From the NCBI GenBank assembly GCA_013397115.1, contig VWZW01002572.1, positions 2,082 to 66,081 on the forward strand: a DNA stretch of 64,000 nucleotides, given 5' to 3'. Below are positions 36,201 to 51,200 of the stretch, one piece after another. Position numbers and translations under genes: made by a program. The notes beneath the pieces were generated by a model. It worked only from the letters and a program-made list of their open reading frames with translations. It was not told where the DNA came from and did no database searches. Position 1 is the first letter of the stretch; every line of letters begins with the position of its first letter. The stretch is from Edolisoma coerulescens (taxonomy: Eukaryota > Chordata > Aves > Passeriformes > Campephagidae).

Positions 36201-39200
36201 GTGTGCTGGAGAAACACAGGCTGCATTAAAAATCCCTAAATTTTGTCCGTATTCAGGCTCGGTGAATCCTAGAAATCCAAATTTGATGGAGCAATTCAGC
36301 TCGCTGTTACTCTGGGACTCTGTTCAAGATCTTTAAAGCAGGCTATTTGAATACAGCCTTTATGGTTTGTTGTTGAAGGCAAAGAGAATGAAAATATAAT
36401 GACAATCATTGCTTCAGATTTCTCCTGGGACCTAAAAATAGCAGCACTTGCAGCAGTGAGTTCTGCTGCCTTCCCAGTGGTCGAAGGCACTTTCCATTCC
36501 CACCACCTGCCCGAGGAGGATCGATAAAAATGGGCTCTGATGAAAAGCAAAATGACAAATCCTGTAAAGAGAAAGATCCTTAAGGAACTGGGAGCTGCTT
36601 AGAACTGAAGTCTTCTCCTGCCACTGAAGTGTTTTGCTATTAACATTTCTGCAGGTTTTAAACAGGCTAAATAGCAACACTTGGATTATTTACAGTCAGA
36701 AAGACAGTGGGACAGACATTCATTTTTATTTCCTCCCCAGCTCACCGCCCTCTCCATGTGGCAGCCAATCCTTTTATTATAGAAACCCAGTGACCCAAAC
36801 CAAAAAGGTCATTTAATCACATCCAGTAATTCACCCCCCAAGGCCAGGCAGCACTGCTCCACTCCTTCTGACCGACCTCCTGCACACACAAATCACAGAA
36901 CTCCTCCAAAACGCTGGATTAAAGAAACCCTTTTCACAGAGGCAGCGAGTCTTGTCTGAACTCCAAGCTATGGCAACTCCACCGTTTCCCCTCACAAGTG
37001 GTTTCCAACTTTAATTCTCCTGGCAGCCAGGAAGCCGTGTCTCATTTCAAGGTTGAGTTTGTCCAGCTTGCAGTGGCTGGCTCTTGTTGTGCCTTTGTGT
37101 GTGAGATTGAAAAGCCCCCCACCACGCAGGAATAAATGAGTCTTCCTTCCAGTCATTATCCCGAGCCCCATGTCACACGCTGGCACCAGGAAAGCCACCA
37201 AGGCAGGGACACTGAGATCTAGCACCACATTAATCAGTCCCTTGCCCATGGATGAGCACTTAGGATAAATTTGGGGGGGATGTGTGCGCTGGGTATTTCA
37301 GTTTTTAGCTCGGGATGTTCTCCTCCTGAGATCAGAGCTGTCCACCCACGCTAAACCAGGGCAAAGATATTTTTACCATTAAGTCTTTCCTGTGGGATTG
37401 CATTTTCCACCCCAGAAGGGGATCTGACACACACCCTGTGAGCACAAACACTGCTCTTGGCCAAACTACAGCTATTGACAAAGAAGAACACGGGTTAAAG
37501 TCACTCAAGTTTATATTAAGTCTCAAGTCTCTATTAAGGACTTCAATGGGGACAACTCTCCCCAGGTTTGTCTTCAGCCACCAGCCAAAAATCCTCTTGT
37601 TGGCAGTGAGGGGCTGAACAACCACTGAGGATGGGAGCTGAAACTCCACAGTAAAAACAAAATGAGGCTGAATAATCAGGGAGTAAAATCAGGGCAGGAC
37701 CAGACTTTCAGCACACCCGGTCTTGGTCCTGCGGAGGATTCTCCCAGGAACAGACATGCTGGATGTACAGCAGTATTTTAACATCCCAGCTGCAGTAATT
37801 CCTTCTTAGATTTTTGGGACCCAAACTCCTCCCTTTTCCCTCTTTACCCCTGGCTGGCACGGGGGAGGGTGTAGGAAGGCTGACCCAGCAGGGAGAGGCA
37901 AAGTTTGGGCTGAGTGAGGTGAGCTGGACATGGAGAACAAGCAGGAGCACAGCAAACTGACCAGCAATTAAAATCCCACGAACTTTTAGGATGTGAAACC
38001 ACTGATGTGAACGTTAGATTACAGCAGGTGTAATTAGAAAGGGACCCAGCTGGGTTTTTACATCATTAAATGTGTTTTCCAGATTTTCAAAATGCATAAA
38101 TGTGGGATCTCTGCATTAGAGGTGGGATCAAACCAGAGAAACACCTGGGAAACCCCAAACTGTGATTTCTCTGGCAGTCCTGAGGTGGGGAAAGTGCAGT
38201 TAAAGTGAAGAGATTCCCAGACAACTCCTGGGCTGCTGCTGCAATTCCTGAAAGGTCAGCCTTGAGTCTACTCCCAGTTTTTACGAATGACCTCAGGACA
38301 GAATGAGCAGGAGCGTTCAGAAGGTCCCACTGAAGTTTGTGGGGCACCTTTAACAGAAAGAAGGACCAGGATGTGAGAGAGGAAAAACTCAAAGACCTCA
38401 AGAATTGGAGTGAGAAAACCAAGATGAAATTCAATAGCACGAAATGAAGGCCAGGGACGGGGCTAATACAGAGAATTTCTGCTGAGGGCTGGCAGCTGCT
38501 GCAAAGGACAGAGGTGAAAGGTTCAGGTTTATTAGTCCATCCCAGGAGAGTCACAAATGTGACATGGCCATGAAAAAGCTAAAAGCAAGCCCAGAAAATA
38601 TCAGGTAATTCTCTCTGAGATGAGCTATCGCTCTTACATTGGGCCTGGCAAGATTTCATCCGAACTACTTGTAAATTGTGGGTAATTTCAGTTCAAGTAA
38701 GAGATTCTGAAGGGTAGATTAGGGCAGGAGGAGCTGTCTTGTAAGAGGAAACAAAACATCTTGGCTTGTTTAGCCTGGCAAAAAAAAAGAAAGCCAAAGG
38801 GAGAATTTGATTATTCTACATAAACACCACAGGGAAAATACCAACAAAAGGGAAAATGTATTTATGCTAAAACATGATGTTAAGAATAAATGTGTGCAGG
38901 CCAGCAGTGAATATGTGTGGGCTGGAAATTAGGATGTTTCTGGCCATCAGGGACAGTGGGGGTTTGAACAGCATCTACTGGGAACAGCAGGGGCAGAAGT
39001 CTCTGCCATTTGAAATCTCACTTTCTTTTTGAGGCACATTATAAACACTGCTGGTAACTGCAGCTGGGTTCTGGCCACGTAAGCCCTGAGGGCACTTCCA
39101 TTTCCAGGTGGAAATGATGGAATACAGCCTTGGAGCTTGCTGAGCATGAAGCAATTCCCATCCAGATCCCAGCCCCTAAACAGGATGGAAAAATATCCAC

Positions 39201-42200
39201 TGCCAATTATGAGAAAAGCCCAAAGATTTTAAGATGTGCCTGACTTCAGGGAGAGCTCTGGAGGTCACACCTGCAGAGGTTCTTACAGTAACTACTGCTC
39301 AGCAAAACCTGAATGGAGAACCTGCCTCATCCTCCATCCCTCCACTCCCCTGCTCCTCACACATGCCAAATCCAGTTTCTGGGTGCAGAAAAGCATCTTC
39401 CCAGTGCACCTTTAATAGGAAAAAAATTGTCTGAAGGCTGTGCAGCTGCCTTTTCACAAGCAGGGAGGATCTGCAGAGTCAGTTTTGTAAACAGAACTAG
39501 ACCCATGGTCCTTGTTAAGTCACCTAAATTCGGATGGTGGTGTCAGGAGAGAAGGATAATTTCCCCCACCTCCTACATCCCTACCTCCTCTTATCCCTTA
39601 ATTTTTAAAGTAATTTAGTTATTAATGAATTATTTAAGTACCAGGAGCTCTGATGGCCATGGCCTTGTAACCACACACAGGAGGAGTCTCCAACAGGCCC
39701 AGCCTTGGTTTCACACCCCCTGCTGAACCAAGGGCCAAGTGCAGGAATTCTGCACCTGTCAGATCCTTTGGAGGGACCAAAAAATGTGGGCTCAGACACA
39801 CGGGGTGAAGGGGGGAGTGAAATGTGCCTGTGGATTCATGACCAGCAGGCACAGGGAACAAGGCACAGGCACGCTGCAGGCGGGATGGAAATTGGGGAAT
39901 TTTGCTAATGAGACCTAAAGGAACAAAAGCTTTTTCACCAGAGAACATCCCGGAATGAAGGGCTTCTGTAGAATCATTAGTGGGTGATCTGAGTCATGTC
40001 TTGTCGGGCTTTCAGCCTCACATTTGACACAATCCAAGGGTTTTAATTCAGTTGCTGAGTTAACCCCAACTTAACAGAGCTGTCACTTGCTGGGGGTCTC
40101 CCACAGCTCTCTCTGGAGCGGATTTTAAAGTCTCATTAACTTCAGTGGATAAAGAATCGTGCCATAAATACTAAAGTTTCTGCTATCATCACTTGCAAAT
40201 GCCCAGATCTTGGCTTTGGGCTTCCACAGAGCCAACATCCAGTGAAGAAATAAAGGAAGCACGAGGTACAGTCTGCAGTTTTGGGCAATGAATTAAAGCT
40301 CTTCTTTTCCTTGTGTGTGTTCCACGTGCAACTGCTGGACCAGGGCTCCAGATCAGCAGGAGGAACCTCGTCCCCAAAACCTGGGAACCAAACCAGAAAG
40401 ACACCAACCAACCACCAGGGAATAACCCTGGGTGGGATTCCAAGCAACAGAACTGACTCTGACCACTCAGCACTAACTCTAACCATTGTCTTTTTGCCAA
40501 TCTCATGCCAAAAAAGCAGTTTAAGGAGGTATTTAAGGAGTGTAATGAAGCAGATTTATGGCTGTTTAATGAAGCTCTTCCCCAGGAGCCTGGGAGCAGG
40601 CAGGGAACAGTTGTTTGAGGAATTTGCAAAAGGATGGTGGAGAACAGAACCAGCAGAAGCAGAAATTAGGCTTGGATTTGAATGAAAAATGACAAGTAGG
40701 GGAAGCAAGGACATGAAATATCTTCAAAGTAAAGGCAGTAAAGCTTGCAGAAGCAAGAGATGAGTCATTTGAAAGGTACAAAAATGGCATAAATCAAAAT
40801 ATTCAAAATATAGTAACCATTTTATGGGTCAGAATGTCAAGTCAGGATGGGATGTTGTTGTTGAAGCTGACTGGGAAGAGAGAGCTGAGTGCCTGGCTAG
40901 AAAAGTGTTATCTTGCAGCCAGCCATCAAAAATGAAAGGAAAAACAAACCTAGACATTAATGTAGGCAGGCAAAGGCAGGCTGGGAGCAGAAAAGCAGAT
41001 CTGAGTTCCATCTAACTAAATAGGACAACCTGTGGGTAAAACCAACCACAGAAAAGGTACAGCAACAAAAAAAGGCAGAGGAAATGAAGGACAACACAAA
41101 CCAAGCCCACAGAAGAGGGGAGGAGAGAGGAGAAGTCTCTCAGGTGGAATGGCCAGGAGAGAAGTGACATCAGAGTGAGGTGGGAGAGATTTTTAAGGAG
41201 AAAATAAAGGCTGCACTGAACTCTGCTGATGTAAATCAGGAGGATTTATCAGCACCGGTTCTGGCTTTGTGTAAGGAAAGGTTGGCAAAAGCTGGGAAAG
41301 AGCAGTTTTGGTGGAATGTCAAAAGGTGAGGTCTGACTCGGAGAGAGAGTCCAGGCAATTCTGCAGTGAGCTGGGAGCTGGGGCAGGGCTGAGCAGCAGA
41401 AGCAAACAGGTTTTATTTCACTGACTTTGTGAGGCTACGGCACATTGAGCCAAGGGGGAACAGTCAGGGAAAAAGGACCACAGAGGTCAGAGACTGGGTA
41501 AGGTGGGGTCACCAAAATGAGCTGAGGGTGGGAAGAAAGAATTCAAAACTCCTTAGTCCCTGAAACACAGAAGGAAGTTGGAAAGGTGAGGTAAAAGCAA
41601 GGAAAAGGAGTCAGGATGAAAGCTCCATTATTATAATGGCTGTTTTCCTAATTCTGCTCTGCAGTAGTCTCTGATAATTTCACTTCGTGTCAGGCTGTGC
41701 CTTGCACACTGACACTCTCCTGACTGGGCTGTGTCCTGAGGAACTGGCAAATTGAGTATTTTAAAAGCACAGAGCCTTCAGTGAAGTGGCTGCTGCCGGC
41801 ACCGAGGGCCCCGCACCATTGTTCAGCTGTAATTAAACTGGAGGCACTTTATTTGCTCAGACACTGCTGTTTAATTTTATCTGTTTGCTCCAGAAGGTGT
41901 TTTCCATTTTCCCACCTTTCTCCTGCAAGCAGACAATGCCTAACCAATTTCCAGGAAGCAATCTTTTTTTTTTTCTTTATTATTATTATTATTATTTTTT
42001 AAAGTGAAAGGCAGATGCTGAGAAGAACAAATTATTCCAAGTGTAAAGGTTTGCACAATCCCGGGGAGAGCCATTCCAGCCTGATGCCTTGGGACTGTTA
42101 AAACCTCTCTCCAAACAAAGGCTGCTGTGAGTGTAAATCTCATTATCATACAACAGCCCTGCCTGCCCTGCCTTTGCTCCTCGGTGAAGTGTTTGAAATA

Positions 42201-45200
42201 CAGACAAGGTCCAGCAGTAAAAGTAAATTTGCATTAGTCTGACAGGCCAGGATCTGAATCACTGCAGGTTTTGGGAAGGAAATTTCACTCCACCACAGCA
42301 TCAGTCTGCACTGACTGGAGCCACGCTGAGGCAGCTCTTTGGTTCTCAGAAGCTGGAAGAATCCAGGCAGAACTTTGAGCTGGGAAAGGGGCTGGGGATG
42401 TCAGGAGAGGGCCCTGATCAGGACTTCATTGCAACAGCCACTCTTTTATGAGACTTTCAGGTTTACTTCACACACAAATCCCAGCCCTGCAGCAGATCTA
42501 GCAATTACTGGCTTTTTCCAGGGTGGATTTCATCATTCCATTTCGGTCTAACATGGTTTTGACAAATAACAAGCCATTGCAAGGTTTCCAGGAGCTATAA
42601 AACACCCTTTTCAATTGCCACTTGAGCCTTCACAGAACCCCAGGGCTGGTGGGAGCCCCTGTGAAACAAATGCCCTTTCCTTGCAGTCTAGAAATTCCTA
42701 TATATTCAGGAACCCTGAACTACTGAAAAGGGAACATTAAGCAGCAAATACTCCCACACCAGGGAGCCCCATCCATCATGTCTGAAATCTGTCTTGCACA
42801 ACCCACTCAGCAGAAGGGGAAGCTGCATCCAGTTTTTACCAGGACCATGTAGTTCCCTTAAAAAGAAGGAGCAAGATCCTTTTTGGAAGATGATTTGCAT
42901 ATCTTGGAGCTGGGGAATGGCATCCCATAAACAGTCCTGAAGCACAGCCTGGCTCTCAGGAGTCTTTTCAGGAGCATCACTACAGCCCAAGCAGCTTTTG
43001 TAACAACTTGTGAAATGCAGCTTTGGAACCAGGGGAATCCCAGAATGGATTGGGTTGGGAGGAACCTTAAATCTCATCCAGTTCCATCCCTGCCATGGGC
43101 AGGGACACCTTCCACTATCCCAGGCTGCTCCAAGTCCCATCCAGCCTGGCCTTGGACACTTCCAGGGATCCAGGGGCAGCCACAGCTTCTCTGGGCAGCC
43201 TGTGCTGGGCCTCACCACCCTCACAGAGAACAATTTCTCCCCAATATCCCATCTATCCCTGCCCTCTGGCAGTGGGAAGCCATTCCCTGTGTCCTGTCCC
43301 TCCATCCCTTGTCTCAAGTCCCTCTCCAGCTCTCCTGCATTCCCCCTTCAAGTACTGAAATGCCACAATAAGGTCATTCCAGAGCCTCCTCTTCTCAGGC
43401 TGAACAAGCAGCCTGAAGAATCCCTGGATATGGAAAACCATGAGATGTTTCTCCTCCCTGAGCATGGACAGCTCTGAAATTAGGACTCCTGTGTGAATAT
43501 AACTGGATGTTATTTGTTAGGGGAGGGGAAAAAAAAGGCCATTTCTGTCAATATTCCAGGTTTCTGCTGGAACTCTCCAAGTTAAAGGGAATGAATGCAT
43601 CAGAAACCAGCTCTCTTTTCCCAGGTTGGTGAATGCCACATTCCCTACAGAGCAGTTTTGGGAAGCGCAGGGAGAGCTGGAATCCAGTCCCTTCAGAGGC
43701 TGACACAAGGGACAGGCTCTCACATAAGGCTCAGTTCCACCCTCAGGGTTTAGGGGGAAACCCAAAGCTTCAGTGGAATTTGAGTAATCGGTGAGCCCCA
43801 GGCTGGCTCCCAGCACTCCAAACTCAGGATTGGTTTCATGCTGGAGAATGGAAGCCACGCTTTACCAGCCTTAGGTTTACTGGGATCCAATAAAGATGCA
43901 AATTTCCCAAACAATTAAATATACATGCCAAGANTTAGGGGAGGGGGGAAAAAAAGGCCATTTCTGTCAATATTCCAGGTTTCTGCTGGAACTCTCCAAG
44001 TTAAAGGGAATGCATCAGAAACCAGCTCTCTTTTCCCAGGTTGGTGAATGCCACATTCCCTACAGAGCAGTTTTGGGAAGCGCAGGGAGAGCTGGAATCC
44101 AGTCCCTTCAGAGGCTGACACAAGGGACAGGCTCTCACATAAGGCTCAGTTCCACCCTCAGGGTTTAGGGGGAAACCCAAAGCTTCAGTGGAATTTGAGT
44201 AATCGGTGAGCCCCAGGCTGGCTCCCAGCACTCCAAACTCAGGATTGGTTTCATGCTGGAGAATGGAAGCCACGCTTTACCAGCCTTAGGTTTACTGGGA
44301 TCCAATAAAGATGCAAATTTCCCAAACAATTAAATATACATGCCAAGATGGAGCTGCAGCCAAGCATATTTTCTAATTAAAGCCCTCCCCTGGTCTCCAA
44401 GCAGTGGGCTGGGCAGGCTCCTCACAGAGCTGGTGTGAAATGGTGGCAGTGGGTGCTGTGGGCTGGCTGAGGGATTTGTTACGTGGGTCCCAGTCCTGCA
44501 CTTCAGATTTGGCTCAACTAAAGGATGCTTCCTCCTTCTACACTCCAATGAAAAGTCACTCAATATCCCAGTTTCCAAAGGGCAGTAATGCCTGCTTGCA
44601 AAAAGCCACTGCCACCTTTGATCCAAGGACAGATTTGTGCTGATTGGATTGTCAAAAAAATATTTTAAGCTCGTGTCTGTCAGAATATGGGTCACCCTTT
44701 GTAGTATGGGTACATTTGGATTTGATTTATGGGGTTAATAAATCATTAATAGATGTTGTGGGGATAAGTAATCCACATTTTAGATGGCTACAAGCAATCC
44801 ATTAACCTGCTGGGCTCCTGCTGCCTGTAGGAATTAACCATTTATGGAAATTGTTGGAATACAAATGAGCCTTTTCACTGCTTCTTTAGCATGACTGAAA
44901 ACTGATCCTTAATGGGAAGGGTGTTTGTAACAGCAGGTAAATTTGGGGAAGGAGAAAGAGAACTCCTGCCTCCTAACTCCCAGATTCTCTGGATCCTTTC
45001 CATGGTCCTGCAGCACTAATTCAAACTGCTGTGCCTAAAACTTCCTCATATTTAAACTGGAGGTGATTGGTTGCCTCACTCATGGCAGAGATCACTTTTT
45101 GTATTGTGGGATGGGATCTTCTTGCAAAGGACAACTCACCTGAACACAGTTTTTTCTTGCTCACTATCACAGAATCATGGAACGGTTTGGGCTGGAAGGG

Positions 45201-48200
45201 ACCTTAAAGCTCATCCCATTCCAACCCTGACACCTCCCACTATCCCAGGGTGCTCCAGCCTGGCCTTGGACACTCCCAGGGATGCAGGGGCAGCCACAGC
45301 TTCCCTGGGAATTCCAGCCCAACCCCTCCCCACCATCCCAGCCAGGAATTCCTTCCTGATTTCCCACCCCAAGCTCCCCTTTCCCAGAGGGAAGCCATTC
45401 CCTGTGTCCTGTCCCTCCATCCCTCGTCCCAAGTCCTTCTCCAGCTCTCCTGGGTCCCCTTCAGGTGCTGGAAGAGGCTCTGAGGTCTCTTCCTCAGGCT
45501 GAAGAACCCCAAGCTCTCTCAGCCAGCCATTTTTTTTTGAATTCCCATTAGTTTATAGAGTTATCTCTCAAAAATGCTCCTTTCCTAGCTCTCCATTTGA
45601 CAGAATGTGCTTTACATGATGGGAGTCAACTGTAAATCCCAGCCACAAGACATCTTTAGGACAAACAACTTTAGTTCTGGGGCTGCACCTCCAGGCCTGG
45701 GGACAGCTCTGGGCCCCTCCTGACAAGAGAGACCTTGAGGGGCTGGAGCGTGTCCAGGGAAGGAGCTGGGAAGGGGCTGGAGCCCCAGGAGGGGCTGAGG
45801 GAGCTGGGAAAGGGGCTCAGCCTGGAGAAAAGGAGGCTCAGGGGGGACCTTGTGGCTCTGCACAACTCCCTGACAGGAGGGGGCAGCCAGGTGGGAACAA
45901 GGGACAGGACAAAAGGAAACGCGCTCAAGTTGTACTAGGGGAGGTTTAGGTTGGATATTAGGGAAAATTCCTTCATGGAAAGGGTGCTCAGACACTGGGA
46001 AGTGGAGGAGTCCCCAACTCTGGAAGCGGCACTTGAGGCCACCCTTTAGTACCAACCGCAGTGGTGGCACTGGTTGCACTCCATGACCTTAAAGACCTTT
46101 TCCAACCCCAACAACTCCGTGATCCCACGACTCTACGGAGGCTGCTGAGCTGGAATTTGGCCGTGCGAGCAGGAACCCCCCGCGCCCGCGCCCTGCAGGG
46201 ACTCACGTCGGGCATGATCTCGATCTTCTCGTAGCGGCGCTTGTAGGGCAGCGTCAGCACCTCGGCGCGGCGGTAGGACATGGCCGGGGGCTGGCAGTCG
46301 ATCATCAGGTCCGTGCGGTGGGACTGCGTGGGAGGGGGCTGCGTGTACTGCTCCGGGCACACCACGTGCAGGGGCTGGAAAACAGCACCACGGGATTCCC
46401 ATCAGCACTGGAAAAAATTCCCATAAGCACTGCTCCAGTCATGCCTTAGCTTTTAACTTTGTTATTTTCAAAGCCTCTATTGCTTAGTGTGTGACTCTGA
46501 AGTTTCTTGTGGCCTGTGAGCTGCTGTTCTCTTACATGGGTTAGACATAACAAACCTCTCTAGGTTTGCTCTCCAAGGACACCCAGACTGTCCTAGGCCC
46601 AAAATGTGTAAACCAACATCTTTAGAAGGGGGGTAAGCTTGGGGAAATTACATCATTAACTGAAGTTTTAATTGGAGAATTAACCCCGATATGCAAATGA
46701 ACCAAACCTATAAAAGTGTGAGAACTCGTGACTCGGGGTCCATCTTGGGTGTAGCCTCTGGCCTGCCCAGGGTGTACCTTTGAAGGCCCTTCACATAAAT
46801 ACCCACCTTTATCCCCTTATTCCTGTCTAGTCTCTGTTTTTTAGGTGGCCACTTTAGGTATCACCAGGAGCAGGAATTGTGTGCAGCGACAACCTGCCCA
46901 AAATTTGTGTCTTTAATCATCCCTTTGATATCACAGTTGCCATAAGGAGAGAAAAAATAAAAATATTGCATAGCTTTTTCTCCCAAATCCTTGCCTGATA
47001 AACTGGAAGCCAATGGCAGCTGTGGTGGAGAGCATCCCAAGAGTCAACGTGCGAGGCTGCAGAAACCTCGGCTGTCAAGAATCAAGGCTGCAAAAACAAC
47101 TCCTGGAGTTTTCCAGCAATATGTTAACAAAGCACAAACAGGCTGGTGGCCACTGCAGGATATAAGGAAGCCAAAGGGGAAGCCAGTGGCTTCTGCAAGC
47201 TGCTCTGGAGACAGCACAATACATCAGCAGTGACGTGGAAGGAGATGTTTATCCAATCCAAAGTGCTATCAGTTTGCAGTGACAAGCCAGGTCACAGAAC
47301 AATGAGATAAAAGGATCCTGGCATTGTTAGGAGCTTTGGAAGAATGTATATTTCAGGGTTTAGCAAGATGGAACATAGGGAAAAACTCAGCCAGAAAAAA
47401 ATCTGGGTTTTATTTTAATTATGTAGAGTCAGAAAGCAAATTTTAGTAGAAACAAATGGGATAGGCCACTAAAGCCCCAAAGAGTCAAGGGGGACAGCAG
47501 ATAGTACAAGAACCCTCTTTTTCTTAGACCTTTTCTAAAGCAGAGCTCAGTGCTGTGTCCTGTTCATGGAAAAAAGGATCTGGGTGTTGTCTCAACTTTT
47601 GTTTAATGCAACATATACTCACAAACCATTTATTTATTTCAGCTGTGTGAAGAAACGTAAGAAAAGGCAGCAGAAAATTCATTACCTGGACTTCTTTGAG
47701 TAATTTAGACACCTGAATAAAATTGAGTCTCGTGTCAATGGGACAGTAAACACATTTCATTGCCAAGGGCTGATAGGGAGCCAGGGCATCCAGGTAAGAG
47801 AAATCGGGTTCTGGAAAGAGAAATGTTGCAAACACTCAAAGCCCATTAACAACAAAGATGCCCCAATTCCTCTCTGATTCCAGCCTAGTCAGAGCTGTTG
47901 TTCAATGTTAATTCTGTTCCAGATTTCTCTTCCCTTCCTCCTTCCCCCACCCATTATTTTCAATTAATTTGATGAAAATTACGCCCACAATTAGTCTTAC
48001 CTTAATCAAGCAACAGAGCAATACTCTTTCATTTGAACACATTATTGCATGATTTTTAGAACAAATTTAATCAAGACAAAACCATCATCTCTTATTTTTA
48101 ATCAGATCCTGTAAAGGAAGGCAAAATGTAGACATTTTGGGTCTTGTGAGGTAATCCAAATGGCAAGTTGGTTTTCACTATGACAAAAATGCAGCATGAA

Positions 48201-51200
48201 GGTCATATCTTGATATATAAATAAATATATATATATATATATTCTTTTGAATCTAAGAGCCAGGTTTAGACTGGTGGGAAACCAAGGATCCTTTTATTAC
48301 TGGATTAGAGGTTTGCCAGGAAAAAGTCAGGCACTGAATGGGCTTTTACTCCCACAGAGAGTAATAAAATATTGAGAATACTGCAGAAAAAGACTTTTTT
48401 TGTTTTGGTGAATGACAATTGTAGATCTCAGGTGACACAGTGTAGGATCCAGGTAACCTCTTGATTCTAGGGGTCACCAACTAATGGTATGGAAAAGATT
48501 ATGCCAGTCCTATCTACCTGATAATTGTGGGGAGGATGGCATAAAGGGAATGCTGGAAAAAAAGGAACTGGTATTAGTTTGGTAAGTACAGAACGGGAAA
48601 AAGAGAAGGGGATGCATGAAAACCTCATCTGCTGGATTATCCTGAACCACAAGGCCTCAAAGGACACCAGGCAGAGAGAAGTGCAGTTCAAGCCTGGCTG
48701 GAACACAGCAGGAGGAATTCTCTGAGAGCTGCTGAGGCTGTGAAAGGATGAACTTAAAGGAAACTGAAATTCAAAGCCTCCAGTCTGGATTTAAAGAGCC
48801 ATCTAGGATGTTCTGACATGGCAGCAGAGCAGAGCACTGGCTGGATTTCTCATGCAGACAGCAAGAAAAAAATCTCCTTCAAAGCTTACCAGAGGAAGTT
48901 CAGCACCAGTGTGACATCCAACAAAAAGACAAGTTAATTGCTCACCTAAAAATCTCAAAATCTCAAGATCTGCTGCTGGCTAAGCACCGCTGAGCACAAG
49001 GTGGGGATATTTACCCTGAGAGAACAGAACACGGCACCAGGCAATGATACAAATGTTTGGAACTGTCAAAGGGATAATTTTCCCAAGTTTAAAGCACTTG
49101 TCAGAGTAGCTGCCTGGGAACATTAAAGTGAGAAATATTAACAGAAAAATGAGAGTTGTACAAGGATGCGTACATGAAGCCATGAATCCACAAAAACGTG
49201 AAATAAAAATTTACACTGGGCAAAAAGCTATGACAGTTAAAAGCAGGTGTGGTGGTGGCAATGAAACACAGCCTAAAAATATTGATGTAAAAATGGCATT
49301 TTATGTCAGTTAAGTTTAATAGCAATGAATAGAAGTTTAAAAATAGGAATACTGAGAAAGTTGGTAGCTCAAGAATGATCAGTGATCAATTAGGGTTAAA
49401 TCAGAAGGCATTTTAAAAGTCATTAGGGAAAAACAGAAAGCTGAAGTCAGACAGAGGTTCTCTGCTGGAGATGTGCCATGAAGTTGTAAAAAGTTTAAAG
49501 AGTCATCAGAAGGGAGATTTTCCATCCATCTGGGGTTGTGGAGGACACAGAGGTTTGAGGCAGCACCTGTTCAGCATTTCTCAATCAATAGGTTCAGATA
49601 AGGTACAGACATGGAGTTTTGGTCTAGGAATCCCATCTAAAATCCAGTCCAAAGCCTCTCTGAACTATTAATCAGAACAGGAGAGCCTTGGAAAAGGGAG
49701 AAATTCTAATGAAGGCATCCTAACATGAGACTTGGAAGATTTAGAATGTTAAAAACACAGCTTGAGCTGGGTTCACAGGGAACTCACACAGGAACTGCTG
49801 TTTTGAAACCAGCCAAAATCCCAAAGTCACCTGTCTGGAGGCAGAAAGTGCTTGTCAAGGACACATATTGACTTTTCCTGACAGAATTACAGGTCTTTAG
49901 CTTTTCCCCCAAGACTCCTGATTTACTGCTGCATGACACTGAGTTATAAAACCTTCCACTGTACAGCACTGACGTGCATGAGCTGGTTTTAACATCTCCC
50001 AGGGAGCTGGTTCTTAAAGGAGACTTCTTTATACCGTGTCTTCTCCTAGAATTTCTTTGTGGCTCAGTGGTATTCGATATTTTTAATCAATAATCTCCTC
50101 AGTACTGCTCCAGCAGGTGACACGAGCCAGCAGAGCAGCACCACAGTTCCCTCACAGCCACATCCTGGCTCCTGGCTGCTTTAATTTATATTCTTGTTGT
50201 TGTTTTTCACATTACAGATTGGAAAGGTGGAGACTGACTGGTTCCTGAGGACTGAACAAACAGTGTTCATTAACAGTGCAGGATGGTCTGTAGTTTAAAG
50301 GTTCTAATTACCAGGAACCAGGAGTTTTTCACAGGAAAAGCTCCAACATCATCTGCTCTCCCACACTGCTCCAATGGACTGGGGGTCTTTCAGAGCCACA
50401 AGAGATTTTAGCTTAAAACAGAAAAGTAATTAAATAATGGGAAATCAGTGGCAGCAATGGAGGTGCTTCAGATTTTCACTGGTACTAAGAACAGAAGAAT
50501 TTAATCTGGCAGGAATTTCTGTAGACATAGATCACAGAATCATTTAGGTTGGAAAAAAATCTCTAAGGTCATCAAGTCCACCTGCCAAACTCAGCACTAA
50601 ACCATGTGGCTTTGTTCCAGCTGAGACAACCATAAGGAAATAGGTCTAGGACTAGACAGTCAGAAGGCAGTAGGACCATCCTGCCCAGTGGGTGTGCCCA
50701 CAGACAGAGACAAAAGCCATGGAGAGACAGAATTTAGGAAAAAAACCACCACAAGCATCTGGAATCACTGTGCACTCCAAGGTCACCCACCTAAAGCAGC
50801 TCTCAACTGGAGGTTCACTACGTAGAAACTGGGAATGAATCTAATCTCCAAGACCACGACCTCACGCACCCCCAGGTTGTTAGGAGTGACATTTAGATGC
50901 CTTAATAACCTGCCAGGGCCAGGCTCTGACAGAAGTGCTCGATTCACTGAAGGATTAGGATCTCACACAGAAAGGTCAATTGCCTCTCCTTACAGAAGAC
51001 ACAGAGTAAGAGTTCTTGCCATTAAAGGCCAGTTCCTGACACCCTGGGCAGCACATTCACAACGTGATTAATGCCACTGGTTCCCTGGGGATTCATGGAA
51101 TACACACCCCAGCAAAGGCTCTGCACACTCTGGCTTAATTGAAATCCTGACTGGAGTAGAATTCACTCTTTCCAAGATATCCATATTGCAATTTTACCCA

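Noticed and set aside
43517..44273. Two identical 90- to 113-residue frames as paralogous genes
   Set aside because: They are the same shadow frame in the two copies of the tandem duplication, with no domain.
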